Assembly (NCBI GenBank): GCA_002837195.1
Contig: KZ478065.1
Span: forward strand, 221,487 to 285,486
Reading direction: 5' to 3'
Length of the DNA: 64,000 nucleotides
Source: Enterobacterales bacterium CwR94
GTDB taxonomy: Bacteria; Pseudomonadota; Gammaproteobacteria; Enterobacterales; Enterobacteriaceae
The position numbers and the translations under genes are program-made. A model generated the notes under the pieces. It was given only the letters and a program-made list of their open reading frames with translations. It made no database searches and was not told the DNA's origin. Below are positions 17,200 to 25,444 of this stretch, piece by piece; position 1 is the first letter of the stretch; each line of letters opens with the position of its first letter.

Positions 17200-20100
17200 T
17201 CATTCAAACCTCTGTTCCCTTTCACTATCTTCCCGTTGTTCGCGTTCTTTTTGGCGTTCCACCCACTGTATCATTTTTTCGCAAACTACTTTGGCAGCCT
17301 CGGCGATGTCAGTACGCTCGTGTTTAATCAACGTACTTAAAGTCCTTGATCTAGCTTGCATTATGTTGGCAAGGCTACCAGTCCAGGATGATGGAGTAAT
17401 GCGCTCAGCAAAAGACCCCAGTACAGTTAGTGGCTCAGGTGACGCCTCTAGAAGTTCTATAGCCGTTTCGTGTATGGTCATTACACTCTGCTCACCATTT
17501 TTTGACCAAAGATTTACCCCACCAGCTACAACGGGCCAAACAAAGGGATCATTTCTGGCGCGGCACCATGCAATTAGAACGCTTGTATTTATTTTTGCCA
17601 GGGGATAAGTGCGTAAGCCACCACGATTAATAAAGAATTGTCTTCTTTGCCGCTGTTCCTCAGAACCTTCAAAAATGCGATTGAGAAATGCTTCTGGCAT
17701 CGATGCAGCAGTTGTAGCTATAGTTTTATGAAATCCAGACACATATCCATAATGCTCATCAATGACGCTGAATATTGTGTCCAACCACTCTATTTTTCTT
17801 GCGTCATTACCATCGAAACGCAATGCAGCATGGATAACTTGTTCCATGCGATAATCGATTGCCCCCCCTTGGTCTCTGTCGCTGTTTTGAATCCTCTGGA
17901 TAGCTGCTGCGAGACCGATTAATCGAAAGTCTGCACCGAGCGTATCTGTAGATTCATCTTTACCATGAAGCTTCATGGATAGTGCATCCAAAATAACATC
18001 GTCGCCGCTAACTTTATTTAGGAGGCGCTTAGCAAGATCAAGTAAACGGACTCTCGGTAAATTGGCGTATTGGTCTCGCCATAGAATTGGCTCATACATA
18101 AAAGGGCGAATGTCTGGATCATCCAAATGCTTCATGCAGCGATCCAAATCATTTACTGTAAATTTCCCCCAAGGATGCAAGCCAACCAATACCTGTCGAA
18201 GTTCAGGATGCTGCGCACATTGGTCGAGAAACTTCTGTGCCAATGATGGATCGACAGTGTCAACTTCTTCGATGAATCCCCCAATAACTCCAAAGTCTTT
18301 GTTAGCATCTGGCTGTTTTTCAATTTGTTCAACAAGTCGCTGCCAACCAATACGTAGATCATGTGCCCCTCGAGCAAGCCCTCGACCAAAGACAGCACGA
18401 TAAGGCATTCCACCGATATAGAACAGCTCTGCTCCTAACTCCTCAAGCACATGATTTGATAAGGCAAAGTCCTGTCCTAATTGAAATGCTTTGTCTTCAA
18501 GGCGTTTTCGGGCTGCGGAATATCTATTGGTATCCTCATGATCAAAATCTGCATCCAGTGCCCAATAATCATGATTTGTACTCAACACGTATGTCTGTAT
18601 TGTTGGAATTAACGCAATCGGCTCCAACTCCTTCTCTAAGGCAGCAAGATTATCCGGCAACGGCTCAACATCATCTCCATCGCTACGCTTGATATAGTCA
18701 AAATAGACCGTTGAACGAATGGCTTTCCAACCTTCCCCCCAAGGACTTAAAGCATTTAATGTACGGGCAGCATCGACGAGTTTGTCTCGCATTGCTTCTT
18801 GAAACCAAATTCCCCTGAATTTGTCAGCCAGGATTGATCTTGCAGGCCTTTCAAGCTCAGGATCTCCGGATGCCGCTAATTCGATAATGACGTCAATAAA
18901 GGCGCTGCGCCATTCGACAAGTTCGTCATAGTTGGGTTCGTATCCATAGTCTCTTGGTCGAGCTCCAAACTCACCAACTCCAAACCCTGACCACGGTGGG
19001 CCATCCAGGGCAGTTGACAGCATCTTTAAGCCCAAAGATCTACGCGTAATAATGCTTGATGCAATGCATTCGTTCATTAAAGCAATACGCTGCCTTAGGG
19101 ATGCATGAGTACCAGACAAATACGCCTGGAAAAACCTTGGGACCATGTTTCGAGCAGAATCTAGATCATTGTTATCAGCTTCGTTCTCAGCCATTCGAAT
19201 GAGAAGCCTGCCACATCGTTCAAAGGCGTTCGGTTCGTATGCCATCAATTGTAAAAGACGCAGAATACTACGTCGCTGCGGATTGTAGCCCGGTTCCATA
19301 CCTTTGAAATCAGATGATGAGAGAACGACCTCAATTCTGTTGAGCAATGCTTCAGGTGCAACCGGTCCGATATACCCAAGTATTCGTAACGAAATATCAT
19401 TTAACTCGGCTATTCTTCCTAACATCCCTTTAGGCTGAAGCCAGGCTTCTACAATTTCTTTCGCAACAGGATGGTCATGCAACAACCCCAAGCGATGCGA
19501 AAAAGACATTAATAAACGCTCACAACCCGGAGCTTCAAAAGTCGCCCTAAGTTGATCGACGTGAATACTATCGAGTGCGGATGCTGCCAATCTGTTAGCA
19601 ATGGCATGAGGTAAGATAGCTCTCCAGTGAGATCTTTTCTGAACGATATGACGTTCCATCAGCTTCGTAACGGCTTTAAATAACTGGGTTCTGGAATACC
19701 CAAAGAGCGCCCCTAATATTTCCAGTTCGTCGGTAGCAGCATCTGGACTAGATACCGAGAATGAATACACCATTGACAATATTTCAGCTTGCTCCCGTAA
19801 ATTACCATCAGGATGATTACGCTGTTCAAACAAGCGATTAAACAACTGCGCATCAGAAAGTAGAGCCAAACTCTCGCCTTCCTCCCCTCTCTCAGCTATA
19901 GCCAAAGCAACTCTTGCATTCCCATCTGCAAACTCAGCAATACGACGGGCATTATTCTGACCAATAGAAGGGAAGCGACGGATAAGAAGTTGCTCTGCCA
20001 CCTCTGGACCATCTGTCTCAATATGGATGACCTCAGTTGTCTGTGGTTTGTCATCCCTAATGTCGTACTCGATTGTGATGAGGCTTACTTCTTTTCCTGC

Positions 20101-21051
20101 GGCTGATACCTTGCTGGCAAGCGAAGCATGGAGTTCTGATGGACAATTATCAAGGATCATAATTGCTCGTCGGTCCTCAGCGATCAGCTTATCAAGCATT
20201 GCTGTAGCCGACGGTACTGGCTCATAGCCAGTATCAACATAAATAGCTACTGTCCGGTCAAGCGCATCTGTTCCAACAGTTTCATCAAAGAGCGCCTGAA
20301 CGATCCGAGTCTTCCCAACACCAGATAATCCTGTAATACGAACCGCCTTATTCGTCGACCGGATGAGTGCTCGCATTGGGCTGATTGCTTCATCAATTTT
20401 GAATTTTTGGCCCTTACCCGAAGGTAAGGTAATGGTTACACCCGGGGCTGAGATTAAAGTGTCTGTAACACCTTGTGGCGGATTGCTCCAAGCTCCGTAG
20501 GGCTGCCAGCCGGAATATCCTTGCCCAAGCTTACCTTTTACCCACAGCATGACTGATGGATATTGGCGCAGCCATTGAACGAGTTTGGAGCGGTCGTAGA
20601 AATCAAGATGGAGAGTGCTTTTGTTAGGATCATTTTTTACTGCATCCCTCATCGCTTTAAGACGATCCGCCTTTCCTGACGGTGAGCAATCATCACCTAG
20701 GCTGACAATTATGTAGCTGCCTTGTTTTCTGGCTTGTTCAGATATTATGGGTAAAAGCGCTTCGCCGATGCCCATTTCCTTCTCAATTGCAGCCTTTGGC
20801 ATCTTATGTTTCTTTGCCTGAAAGACCGTATCAGGCCTTACAAGAAAACCAGCCTTAAGTTGCTCAACTGGAACCTGAACATGGATATCAATTCCTCCGT
20901 CAGGGGCAGTGATTGAACCAGACCAATTTACAAATGCTGGGCTATGGCCGTGCATTGCTACTTCAGCTTCCGCTAGCCTAGCAATCAGCTCTTCTAGCTG
21001 AGTATCGGAGAGCCGAAGTAATTCGTCCTTTTCAATGTCAAAGATTGCCAC
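17200..21051 (-). CDS. Mrr-like nuclease / STAND NTPase fusion, candidate antiphage effector
   Basis: This is a 1283-residue multidomain protein. Residues about 1-175 look like a PD-(D/E)xK endonuclease of the Mrr/Cap4 kind: PDGGIDIHV (Asp55) followed by VFQAKKH (Gln78-x-Lys80). Residues about 205-450 form a P-loop NTPase with Walker A GLSGVGKT (241-248) and Walker B AIMILDNC (296-303), followed by a winged-helix-like region. The remaining roughly 800 residues are a helical repeat-like array, ending in a highly charged tail. This architecture is that of STAND antiviral sensors (Avs-like). The start is GTG. It begins 40 bases after a retron-like RT gene on the same strand. Defence is inferred from architecture and context; the sensed ligand is unknown. 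Confidence 0.82.
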   Translation of the reverse strand: MAIFDIEKDELLRLSDTQLEELIARLAEAEVAMHGHSPAFVNWSGSITAPDGGIDIHVQVPVEQLKAGFLVRPDTVFQAKKHKMPKAAIEKEMGIGEALLPIISEQARKQGSYIIVSLGDDCSPSGKADRLKAMRDAVKNDPNKSTLHLDFYDRSKLVQWLRQYPSVMLWVKGKLGQGYSGWQPYGAWSNPPQGVTDTLISAPGVTITLPSGKGQKFKIDEAISPMRALIRSTNKAVRITGLSGVGKTRIVQALFDETVGTDALDRTVAIYVDTGYEPVPSATAMLDKLIAEDRRAIMILDNCPSELHASLASKVSAAGKEVSLITIEYDIRDDKPQTTEVIHIETDGPEVAEQLLIRRFPSIGQNNARRIAEFADGNARVALAIAERGEEGESLALLSDAQLFNRLFEQRNHPDGNLREQAEILSMVYSFSVSSPDAATDELEILGALFGYSRTQLFKAVTKLMERHIVQKRSHWRAILPHAIANRLAASALDSIHVDQLRATFEAPGCERLLMSFSHRLGLLHDHPVAKEIVEAWLQPKGMLGRIAELNDISLRILGYIGPVAPEALLNRIEVVLSSSDFKGMEPGYNPQRRSILRLLQLMAYEPNAFERCGRLLIRMAENEADNNDLDSARNMVPRFFQAYLSGTHASLRQRIALMNECIASSIITRRSLGLKMLSTALDGPPWSGFGVGEFGARPRDYGYEPNYDELVEWRSAFIDVIIELAASGDPELERPARSILADKFRGIWFQEAMRDKLVDAARTLNALSPWGEGWKAIRSTVYFDYIKRSDGDDVEPLPDNLAALEKELEPIALIPTIQTYVLSTNHDYWALDADFDHEDTNRYSAARKRLEDKAFQLGQDFALSNHVLEELGAELFYIGGMPYRAVFGRGLARGAHDLRIGWQRLVEQIEKQPDANKDFGVIGGFIEEVDTVDPSLAQKFLDQCAQHPELRQVLVGLHPWGKFTVNDLDRCMKHLDDPDIRPFMYEPILWRDQYANLPRVRLLDLAKRLLNKVSGDDVILDALSMKLHGKDESTDTLGADFRLIGLAAAIQRIQNSDRDQGGAIDYRMEQVIHAALRFDGNDARKIEWLDTIFSVIDEHYGYVSGFHKTIATTAASMPEAFLNRIFEGSEEQRQRRQFFINRGGLRTYPLAKINTSVLIAWCRARNDPFVWPVVAGGVNLWSKNGEQSVMTIHETAIELLEASPEPLTVLGSFAERITPSSWTGSLANIMQARSRTLSTLIKHERTDIAEAAKVVCEKMIQWVERQKEREQREDSEREQRFE

Positions 21052-21091
21052 GCCTTCACCTTAGTAAAAATTTTTTGCCCTAATTCTTACA

Positions 21092-22057
21092 CTACGGGCA
21101 CATATTTGTGCGCCCCATACTCTTAAGAGCAAGCAAACGCTGCTTTAGTTTTTTTGCTTTACCTGGATGGAATCTGCCGAATAAATGAACTTGTCCCAAT
21201 GTTTTTGCGTAAGGACCCTTATCGAACTCGATAATTTCGCCCCTAAGAAAAGCTTGCTCCAAATGATGAACTGCCGAGCGTATCTGACTTTGCTTGGCAG
21301 AAGAGAGACCAGGCTTAGAATTCACCGAAAGCCGAGTAACTTCCATCCGGTCTCCGGACGTTTTGATTTCGTGTTTAGTGCGTTTGGGCTGGTAGCCGTG
21401 CCTAAAAAGCATGCCATAAATCGAGGCTATTACATTCGTTTTAGTCGGATTATCAAGAAAGTTCACTGAAGAGACGGCAATATCATCAACGTAGCGAGAG
21501 TAAATTATTCCTCGTGCTCGGAGACTGGCTTGCAGTACCGGTTCATCCTTCCAAAACGCCAGATTAGCCAGAAATGAACTAGTGATAGCTCCCTGAGGCA
21601 ACTCCCCGTGTCGGGTCGTCAGTTTAGTCAAACATTCAGCCACTTCCCGACTGAAGCCAAAGAAATACAGCCATATGCTTTGCACTATTGCAGTTGAAGT
21701 TGACGGAAAAAAACGCGTGATATCTTCATTAACTACAATTGTCGCGCCAACATGCAATGATGCGTTAACTTTATAATCACAACCTTTCAGACTACCTGTC
21801 AGGTATGCAGGATAAATAACTGAATCCAGAATATTACGTCTAATGCTACGGTGTATCTTTTTGAGTGGTTTATATGCATCCCAAGTCTGACGCACACTTC
21901 CGTCAGGCTTAGTTATTGTATTGGCGAGTCGGTACATATGATCCGCTCGGTGGGCTAGATTGCGGAGTTCGATAAGAGAGACGTTCAGCGCCTTTGATAG
22001 CGCTGCCATGCTGCTGATGCGTCGTTTGCTATAGAAAGGTGAATCAGACGGAATCAT
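21092..22057 (-). CDS. Retron-like reverse transcriptase
   Basis: The 321-residue RNA-directed DNA polymerase shows all core motifs: RT1/RT2 region (KPDGSVRQ, YLTGSLKG), the retron-type NAxxH box as NASLH (98-102), VVNEDITRFFPS with the first catalytic Asp (112), LPQGAITSS, and YVDD (189-192). A VTRLSVN segment (240-246) stands at the retron VTGxxVN position with Gly replaced by Arg. The ATG at 22057 has GGAG seven bases upstream; the longer frame to 22180 is overlap with the XRE gene, which it overlaps by 14 bases. The STAND-nuclease gene follows after 40 bases. RT plus small HTH gene resembles type VI retrons, but the msr-msd RNA could not be pinned down. Confidence 0.88.
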   Translation of the reverse strand: MIPSDSPFYSKRRISSMAALSKALNVSLIELRNLAHRADHMYRLANTITKPDGSVRQTWDAYKPLKKIHRSIRRNILDSVIYPAYLTGSLKGCDYKVNASLHVGATIVVNEDITRFFPSTSTAIVQSIWLYFFGFSREVAECLTKLTTRHGELPQGAITSSFLANLAFWKDEPVLQASLRARGIIYSRYVDDIAVSSVNFLDNPTKTNVIASIYGMLFRHGYQPKRTKHEIKTSGDRMEVTRLSVNSKPGLSSAKQSQIRSAVHHLEQAFLRGEIIEFDKGPYAKTLGQVHLFGRFHPGKAKKLKQRLLALKSMGRTNMCP

Positions 22058-22328
22058 TAAGCAGCTCCAACGCAGTGCGTGCAAGTTCTCCCTGAAGCCC
22101 CTTATCAATACCTTGAAGATCACCGGCCTCCGCTGCAATAAAAAAAATAATGCTAACAGGAATGTTGAGAGCAGAAGCAATGCTGGTAATAGTTGAAAGC
22201 GTTGGATCGCGTTTGTTGTTTTCCAGCATGGAAAGATAGGAAACAGAGCATTCAGCTTTTTTCGCTAAATCTGTCTGTGATATTTTTCTTCTGGTCCGAC
22301 ATAACTTGATGGCCTGTCCGATATTCAT
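22044..22328 (-). CDS. XRE-family helix-turn-helix regulator
   Basis: This small DNA-binding protein has 94 residues. The helix-turn-helix occupies about residues 5-60 (IKLCRTRRKISQTDLAKKAECSVSYLSMLENNKRDPTLSTITSIASALNIP), followed by a short helical tail. The ATG at 22328 follows GGGGTTAATT. Its 3' end overlaps the RT start by 14 bases, so the two are translationally coupled. It could be the operon repressor or, as in HTH-bearing retrons, a functional partner of the RT. Confidence 0.9.
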   Translation of the reverse strand: MNIGQAIKLCRTRRKISQTDLAKKAECSVSYLSMLENNKRDPTLSTITSIASALNIPVSIIFFIAAEAGDLQGIDKGLQGELARTALELLNDSV

Positions 22329-22379
22329 AATTAACCCCACAAATAAATATTGGGCCTGCTGCGTCTTGGCTCTGTTGCA

Positions 22380-22619
22380 TTATTTCATCCAATCATCAAT
22401 GTTTGTAATCAGACGAATTACAACGTCAATAATACGCAGAGCCCGGAAGACAATATCGTCAAACCGGAACCCGCTTTTTACCGGGCTGTCACGATGAATG
22501 CGTAACTGACGCAATACATCTTCCAGCTCTGCCAGAGCGCCAGCATCGAGTTGGCTGCAGTATGCATCGCGCAGCTTTTCAAGCGTTGCGATGGTGTTTT
22601 TTAAAGTATCGTGTTTCAT
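22380..22619 (-). CDS. Small island protein of unknown function (79 aa)
   Basis: The 79-residue product starts at the ATG at 22619, with AAGGAG six bases upstream. It is amphipathic and helical (TLKNTIATLEKLRDAYCSQL, then GALAELEDVLRQLR), with a hydrophobic C-terminal helix (VFRALRIIDVVIRLI). I do not know its function. It precedes the XRE-RT-STAND genes on the same strand by about 50 bases and may be the first gene of that transcript. The upstream extension in the same frame overlaps an Icd/Ash-like reading frame and is not favoured. Confidence 0.6.
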   Translation of the reverse strand: MKHDTLKNTIATLEKLRDAYCSQLDAGALAELEDVLRQLRIHRDSPVKSGFRFDDIVFRALRIIDVVIRLITNIDDWMK

Positions 22620-22794
22620 ATTGCTCTCCTTTGAATCGGCAAAACGCCGAAGCCCCGTAACAAGGCGATGGCCGAAAGGAGCCAACCCGATGCGCAAGCC
22701 CAACACCAGTCTTCGCGACGATGAAGCCCCGTTTATTCCGATAGTGCAGTTGCCCAGTGGCCGCATATCGCGACTGGCTACGAATCACCATCAT
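22579..22794 (-). CDS. Possible Icd/Ash-like leader ORF
   Basis: This 71-codon frame overlaps the start of the 79-residue gene in another register. The segment RGFIVAKTGVGLAHRVGSFRPSPCYGASAFCRF resembles the short Ash or Icd-like frames found next to immunity RNAs in P4-type islands. It may be a real small protein, a remnant, or only coding-like sequence in a regulatory region. I keep it at low confidence because no strong start signal is seen. Confidence 0.3.
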   Translation of the reverse strand: MMVIRSQSRYAATGQLHYRNKRGFIVAKTGVGLAHRVGSFRPSPCYGASAFCRFKGEQYETRYFKKHHRNA

Positions 22795-22803
22795 GACGAA
22801 CGT

Positions 22804-22900
22804 GCTTCAGACTGACCGATGACGCTGGTCTGCCCGTCAAAATCTCCAACACCGGATGAAGGAGCGGCCTGATAAACAGGCAATTACGCTAGACCTTCGC
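22804..22900 (-). ncRNA. Possible C4 / P4-CI-type antisense RNA region
   Basis: Read on the minus strand, the stretch with gacgggcagaccagcgtc and ggtcagtctgaagc can fold into stem-loops (cagac / gtctg). It lies directly upstream of an Icd/Ash-like frame. This is the arrangement of phage P1 C4 and P4 CI immunity RNAs. The resemblance comes from recollection and structure only; a covariance-model search would decide. Confidence 0.4.
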
Positions 22901-22913
22901 TGTTACGATGAGA

Positions 22914-23024
22914 ACAATCATTTTAAAGAACACAGCTCAGGCGGAACGCCTGACCTGTGATGATTAGACCATACACTTCGACTACAAGCAATAAAATTTC
23001 ACTGCCAGTGAAATTTTATTGCTT
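22914..23024. repeat. Two strong hairpins in the divergent region
   Basis: The first hairpin (core about 22931-22959) pairs CACAG..TCAGGCG with CGCCTGA..CTGTG around a GAA loop. It can be extended by aatcat / atgatt outside. The second (22986-23024) is a near-perfect palindrome with 19-base arms (aagcaataaaatttcactg and its complement) around one base. They lie upstream of the minus-strand XRE-RT genes. They could be part of an immunity RNA, a bidirectional terminator, or a retron msr-msd RNA. Confidence 0.6.
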
Positions 23025-23215
23025 ATTAAATACACCTTATACACACAATTTCATGTTGGATAGACAGCCCCCTATAATTGATTGCGATTGATGCAGAGCT
23101 ATTTCTTCAGTTAGCTTACACCGCAAGTTGAACTGGCGCAGACAAGATTCTCACCGTTTCAATTGGCTCGGTCTGCACTACCTATGAAGCTTCAAGCAAC
23201 TCTCTATCACCAATA

Positions 23216-23303
23216 CCACTTTGAGCGTTCACCAGACGTTGAGATTGCACTCTTTCTGAAATGCAATGACAGATAAGATATAATTGCATTTCGCTCAAAG
23301 TGG
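23216..23303 (+). promoter_or_regulatory. Nested inverted repeats at the ribosome-binding site of the Septu-like operon
   Basis: An outer pair (ccactttgagcg at 23216-23227 with cgctcaaagtgg at 23292-23303) encloses an inner pair (aaatgcaat at 23259-23267 with attgcattt at 23283-23291). The right outer arm runs into the GGAGGG ribosome-binding site. In RNA it could hide that site; in DNA it could be an operator. The rest of the gap from 23025 to 23215 shows nothing I can name. Confidence 0.65.
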
Positions 23304-23314
23304 AGGGCAACCAT

Positions 23315-24607
23315 TTGAAAATAAATACTCTGGCTGTACAGAACTTTCGTTGTTATCACGAGAAGTCTTTTCGGTTCCACCCGAGTGTTAATCTGATTGT
23401 AGGGCAGAACGCTACAGGTAAAACAGCACTGCTGGATGCTGTGTCTGTTGCCATCGCATCATGGTTACTCGGATTCAAAAAGAAAAATGATAAAAAGGGC
23501 ATTGAACTCTCTGATGCGACGCTGTCATTTGTGGAAAAGGAGGGAGAGCCTCAGTTTGCTGAGTCCTGGCCTGTTATTGTCACTGCTACAGGTGTGGTAG
23601 AGAACGAGAACGTTACCTGGGAACGCTCTAAAGCCAGCCAGGGTGGAAATACCCGTTACGGTAATGCCAGTGAGTTGATCGCGCTCGCAAAGCGGTGTGA
23701 CGCCGATTTAACAGCAGATATTTCACTGCCGTTGATCAGCTATTATGGAACGATGCGTCTATGGCAGGACCCGAAAGCTTCCAGAACTAATCCTGTACAA
23801 ACACGTTCTGCAGGTAAACCGTCCAGGCTGGATGGCTATAAACATTGCGTTGATCCCCGAATAGGACTTAAAGAATTAGTCGCATGGTTTGCTCGTCAGG
23901 AATGGCAAGCTTATCAGGCAGGAAAAGACTCAACGATGCTGACAGTCGTGCGTCAGGCTGTTGTAAGTTGTATCGAAAACGCAGTTCATCTTCGATACGA
24001 TCCCAAAAGAGAAGAGTTAATTCTGACATTAAAAGGGGGGGAATCTTTACCCTTCAGTTTACTCAGTGATGGCCAGCGATGTGTGTTAGCACTCATTGCG
24101 GATATTGCACAAAAGGCTGCTTTATTAAATCCTCACCTTGGGGAAGATGTACTTGTAAAAACGCAGGGCGTCGTGCTGATTGATGAACTGGATCTTCATC
24201 TCCATCCCAAATGGCAACGTCATGTAATTGAAGATTTGCGCACAACATTTCCAAGCATACAATTTATTTGTACGTCTCATTCACCGTTCCTGATCCAGTC
24301 TCTGCGATCAAGCGAAGAACTTATTATGCTTGATGGCCTGGCACCTGCTCAGCTTGCGAACAAAACCCTAGAGGATATTGCTGCGGGCATCATGAGTGTT
24401 AACACTCCACAGGTCAGTAACAGGTATGCGGAAATGAAAGGCGTCGCAACAGAGTATTTGAAAACGCTTAATGAAGCGAATACGGCGCCCGTGGAAAAAT
24501 TACAACAGTACAAAGATAGACTAGCCGATTCGCTGGCTCCTTACGCGGATAATCCCGCTTTCCAGGCATTTCTGGAGATGCAGCGGGCGGCAAAACTTGG
24601 GGAATAA
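23315..24607 (+). CDS. Septu-like AAA ATPase (PtuA family)
   Basis: The 430-residue ATPase of the OLD/ABC-like AAA_15/21 type is paired with an HNH nuclease gene, the composition of Septu antiphage systems and the effector pair of type I retrons. Motifs: Walker A VGQNATGKTALLD (about residues 28-40), signature LLSDGQR (about 247), Walker B VVLIDELDLHLHP (about 285), and a TSHSPFLI switch (about 325). I choose the TTG at 23315 because GGAGGG lies seven bases upstream and the protein then begins KINTLAVQNFRCY; the frame itself opens at GTG 23300. It is divergent from the XRE-RT operon. Confidence 0.86.
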   Translation: MKINTLAVQNFRCYHEKSFRFHPSVNLIVGQNATGKTALLDAVSVAIASWLLGFKKKNDKKGIELSDATLSFVEKEGEPQFAESWPVIVTATGVVENENVTWERSKASQGGNTRYGNASELIALAKRCDADLTADISLPLISYYGTMRLWQDPKASRTNPVQTRSAGKPSRLDGYKHCVDPRIGLKELVAWFARQEWQAYQAGKDSTMLTVVRQAVVSCIENAVHLRYDPKREELILTLKGGESLPFSLLSDGQRCVLALIADIAQKAALLNPHLGEDVLVKTQGVVLIDELDLHLHPKWQRHVIEDLRTTFPSIQFICTSHSPFLIQSLRSSEELIMLDGLAPAQLANKTLEDIAAGIMSVNTPQVSNRYAEMKGVATEYLKTLNEANTAPVEKLQQYKDRLADSLAPYADNPAFQAFLEMQRAAKLGE

Positions 24608-24610
24608 TGG

Positions 24611-25348
24611 ATGAGACCCGTAAAAAAAGGCACCTCTCCGGTTCATGGAGACTTTGCAAAATATGAAGATGCGAAAACAGATTTAGTCGGACGGTTGGGA
24701 AGCTATTGCAGTTATTGTGAGCGCAGGATACCGACTCTGCTAGCCGTTGAGCACATTGAGCCGAAGAAGGGACTTTGGGGAAAGCCCGAACTTGAGAAGC
24801 GATGGTCTAATTTTTTGCTTGCCTGCACGAACTGCAATTCCTGTAAAGGCGATGACAGGGTCAATCTGAGACGGCTGATATTTCCTGATCGTGACAACAC
24901 GTTTGATGCGTATAGCTATGAAGCCGACGGAAATGTTCATCTTTCCTCTCACCTAACTAAGCGGCAAAAAGTCATGGCCAGAAATACACTCCGGTTAGTG
25001 GGACTGGATAAGCCCGTTCAGATTTACCTTGATTCAAATGACGAACAGGTAGCACTGGATCGCGTCGCTCAGCGAATGGAGGCTTTTGGTGTTGCCCATG
25101 AAGCATTGACCTTGTTTGAAGCGGAGCCCGATAGCATGGGTTTAAAGACAAGTATCAAGCGAACTGCATTAGCCACGGGTTTTTTCAGCATCTGGATGAA
25201 GGTCTTTGAAACTATTCCAGAGATGAAGTTGATCTTCATTCAGTCTTTTGCAGGAACAGAATTAAGTGGCTGTTTCGATATGGGCTCAGGCAACGTTCTG
25301 ACTCCTGCTCCAAATCCTGATGGCATGGACCTTGGCGGTAAAATCTAG
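24611..25348 (+). CDS. HNH endonuclease (PtuB-like / retron-type HNH)
   Basis: The 245-residue putative nuclease contains an HNH/GVE-type zinc finger: CSYCERR (about residues 34-40), the catalytic VEHIEPKK (about 48-55), FLLACTNCNSCKGDD (about 70-84). This layout matches HNH partners of Septu and of Ec78-type retrons. It begins three bases after the ATPase stop, so the pair is cotranscribed. The likely mode is degradation of nucleic acid when the ATPase is triggered by phage, inferred from the family. No truncation is seen. Confidence 0.86.
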   Translation: MRPVKKGTSPVHGDFAKYEDAKTDLVGRLGSYCSYCERRIPTLLAVEHIEPKKGLWGKPELEKRWSNFLLACTNCNSCKGDDRVNLRRLIFPDRDNTFDAYSYEADGNVHLSSHLTKRQKVMARNTLRLVGLDKPVQIYLDSNDEQVALDRVAQRMEAFGVAHEALTLFEAEPDSMGLKTSIKRTALATGFFSIWMKVFETIPEMKLIFIQSFAGTELSGCFDMGSGNVLTPAPNPDGMDLGGKI

Positions 25349-25444
25349 CGGGTCATCGTTGAGCAACATCGAATGTTGTGAGCAAGTTTCGCCATTGGCA
25401 CAAAGCAGTCCATCAGAATCTCGATGAGATGCACATTTTTCAAA

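Noticed and set aside
22368..22380. ggctctgttgcat resembles the terminal inverted repeat of IS6-like insertion sequences.
   Set aside because: No matching end, no transposase gene and no target duplication were found nearby.
22690..22815. Plus-strand frame of 41 codons with AAGGAG before its ATG.
   Set aside because: It lies opposite the Icd/Ash-like and immunity-RNA region and shows no protein family resemblance; probably chance.
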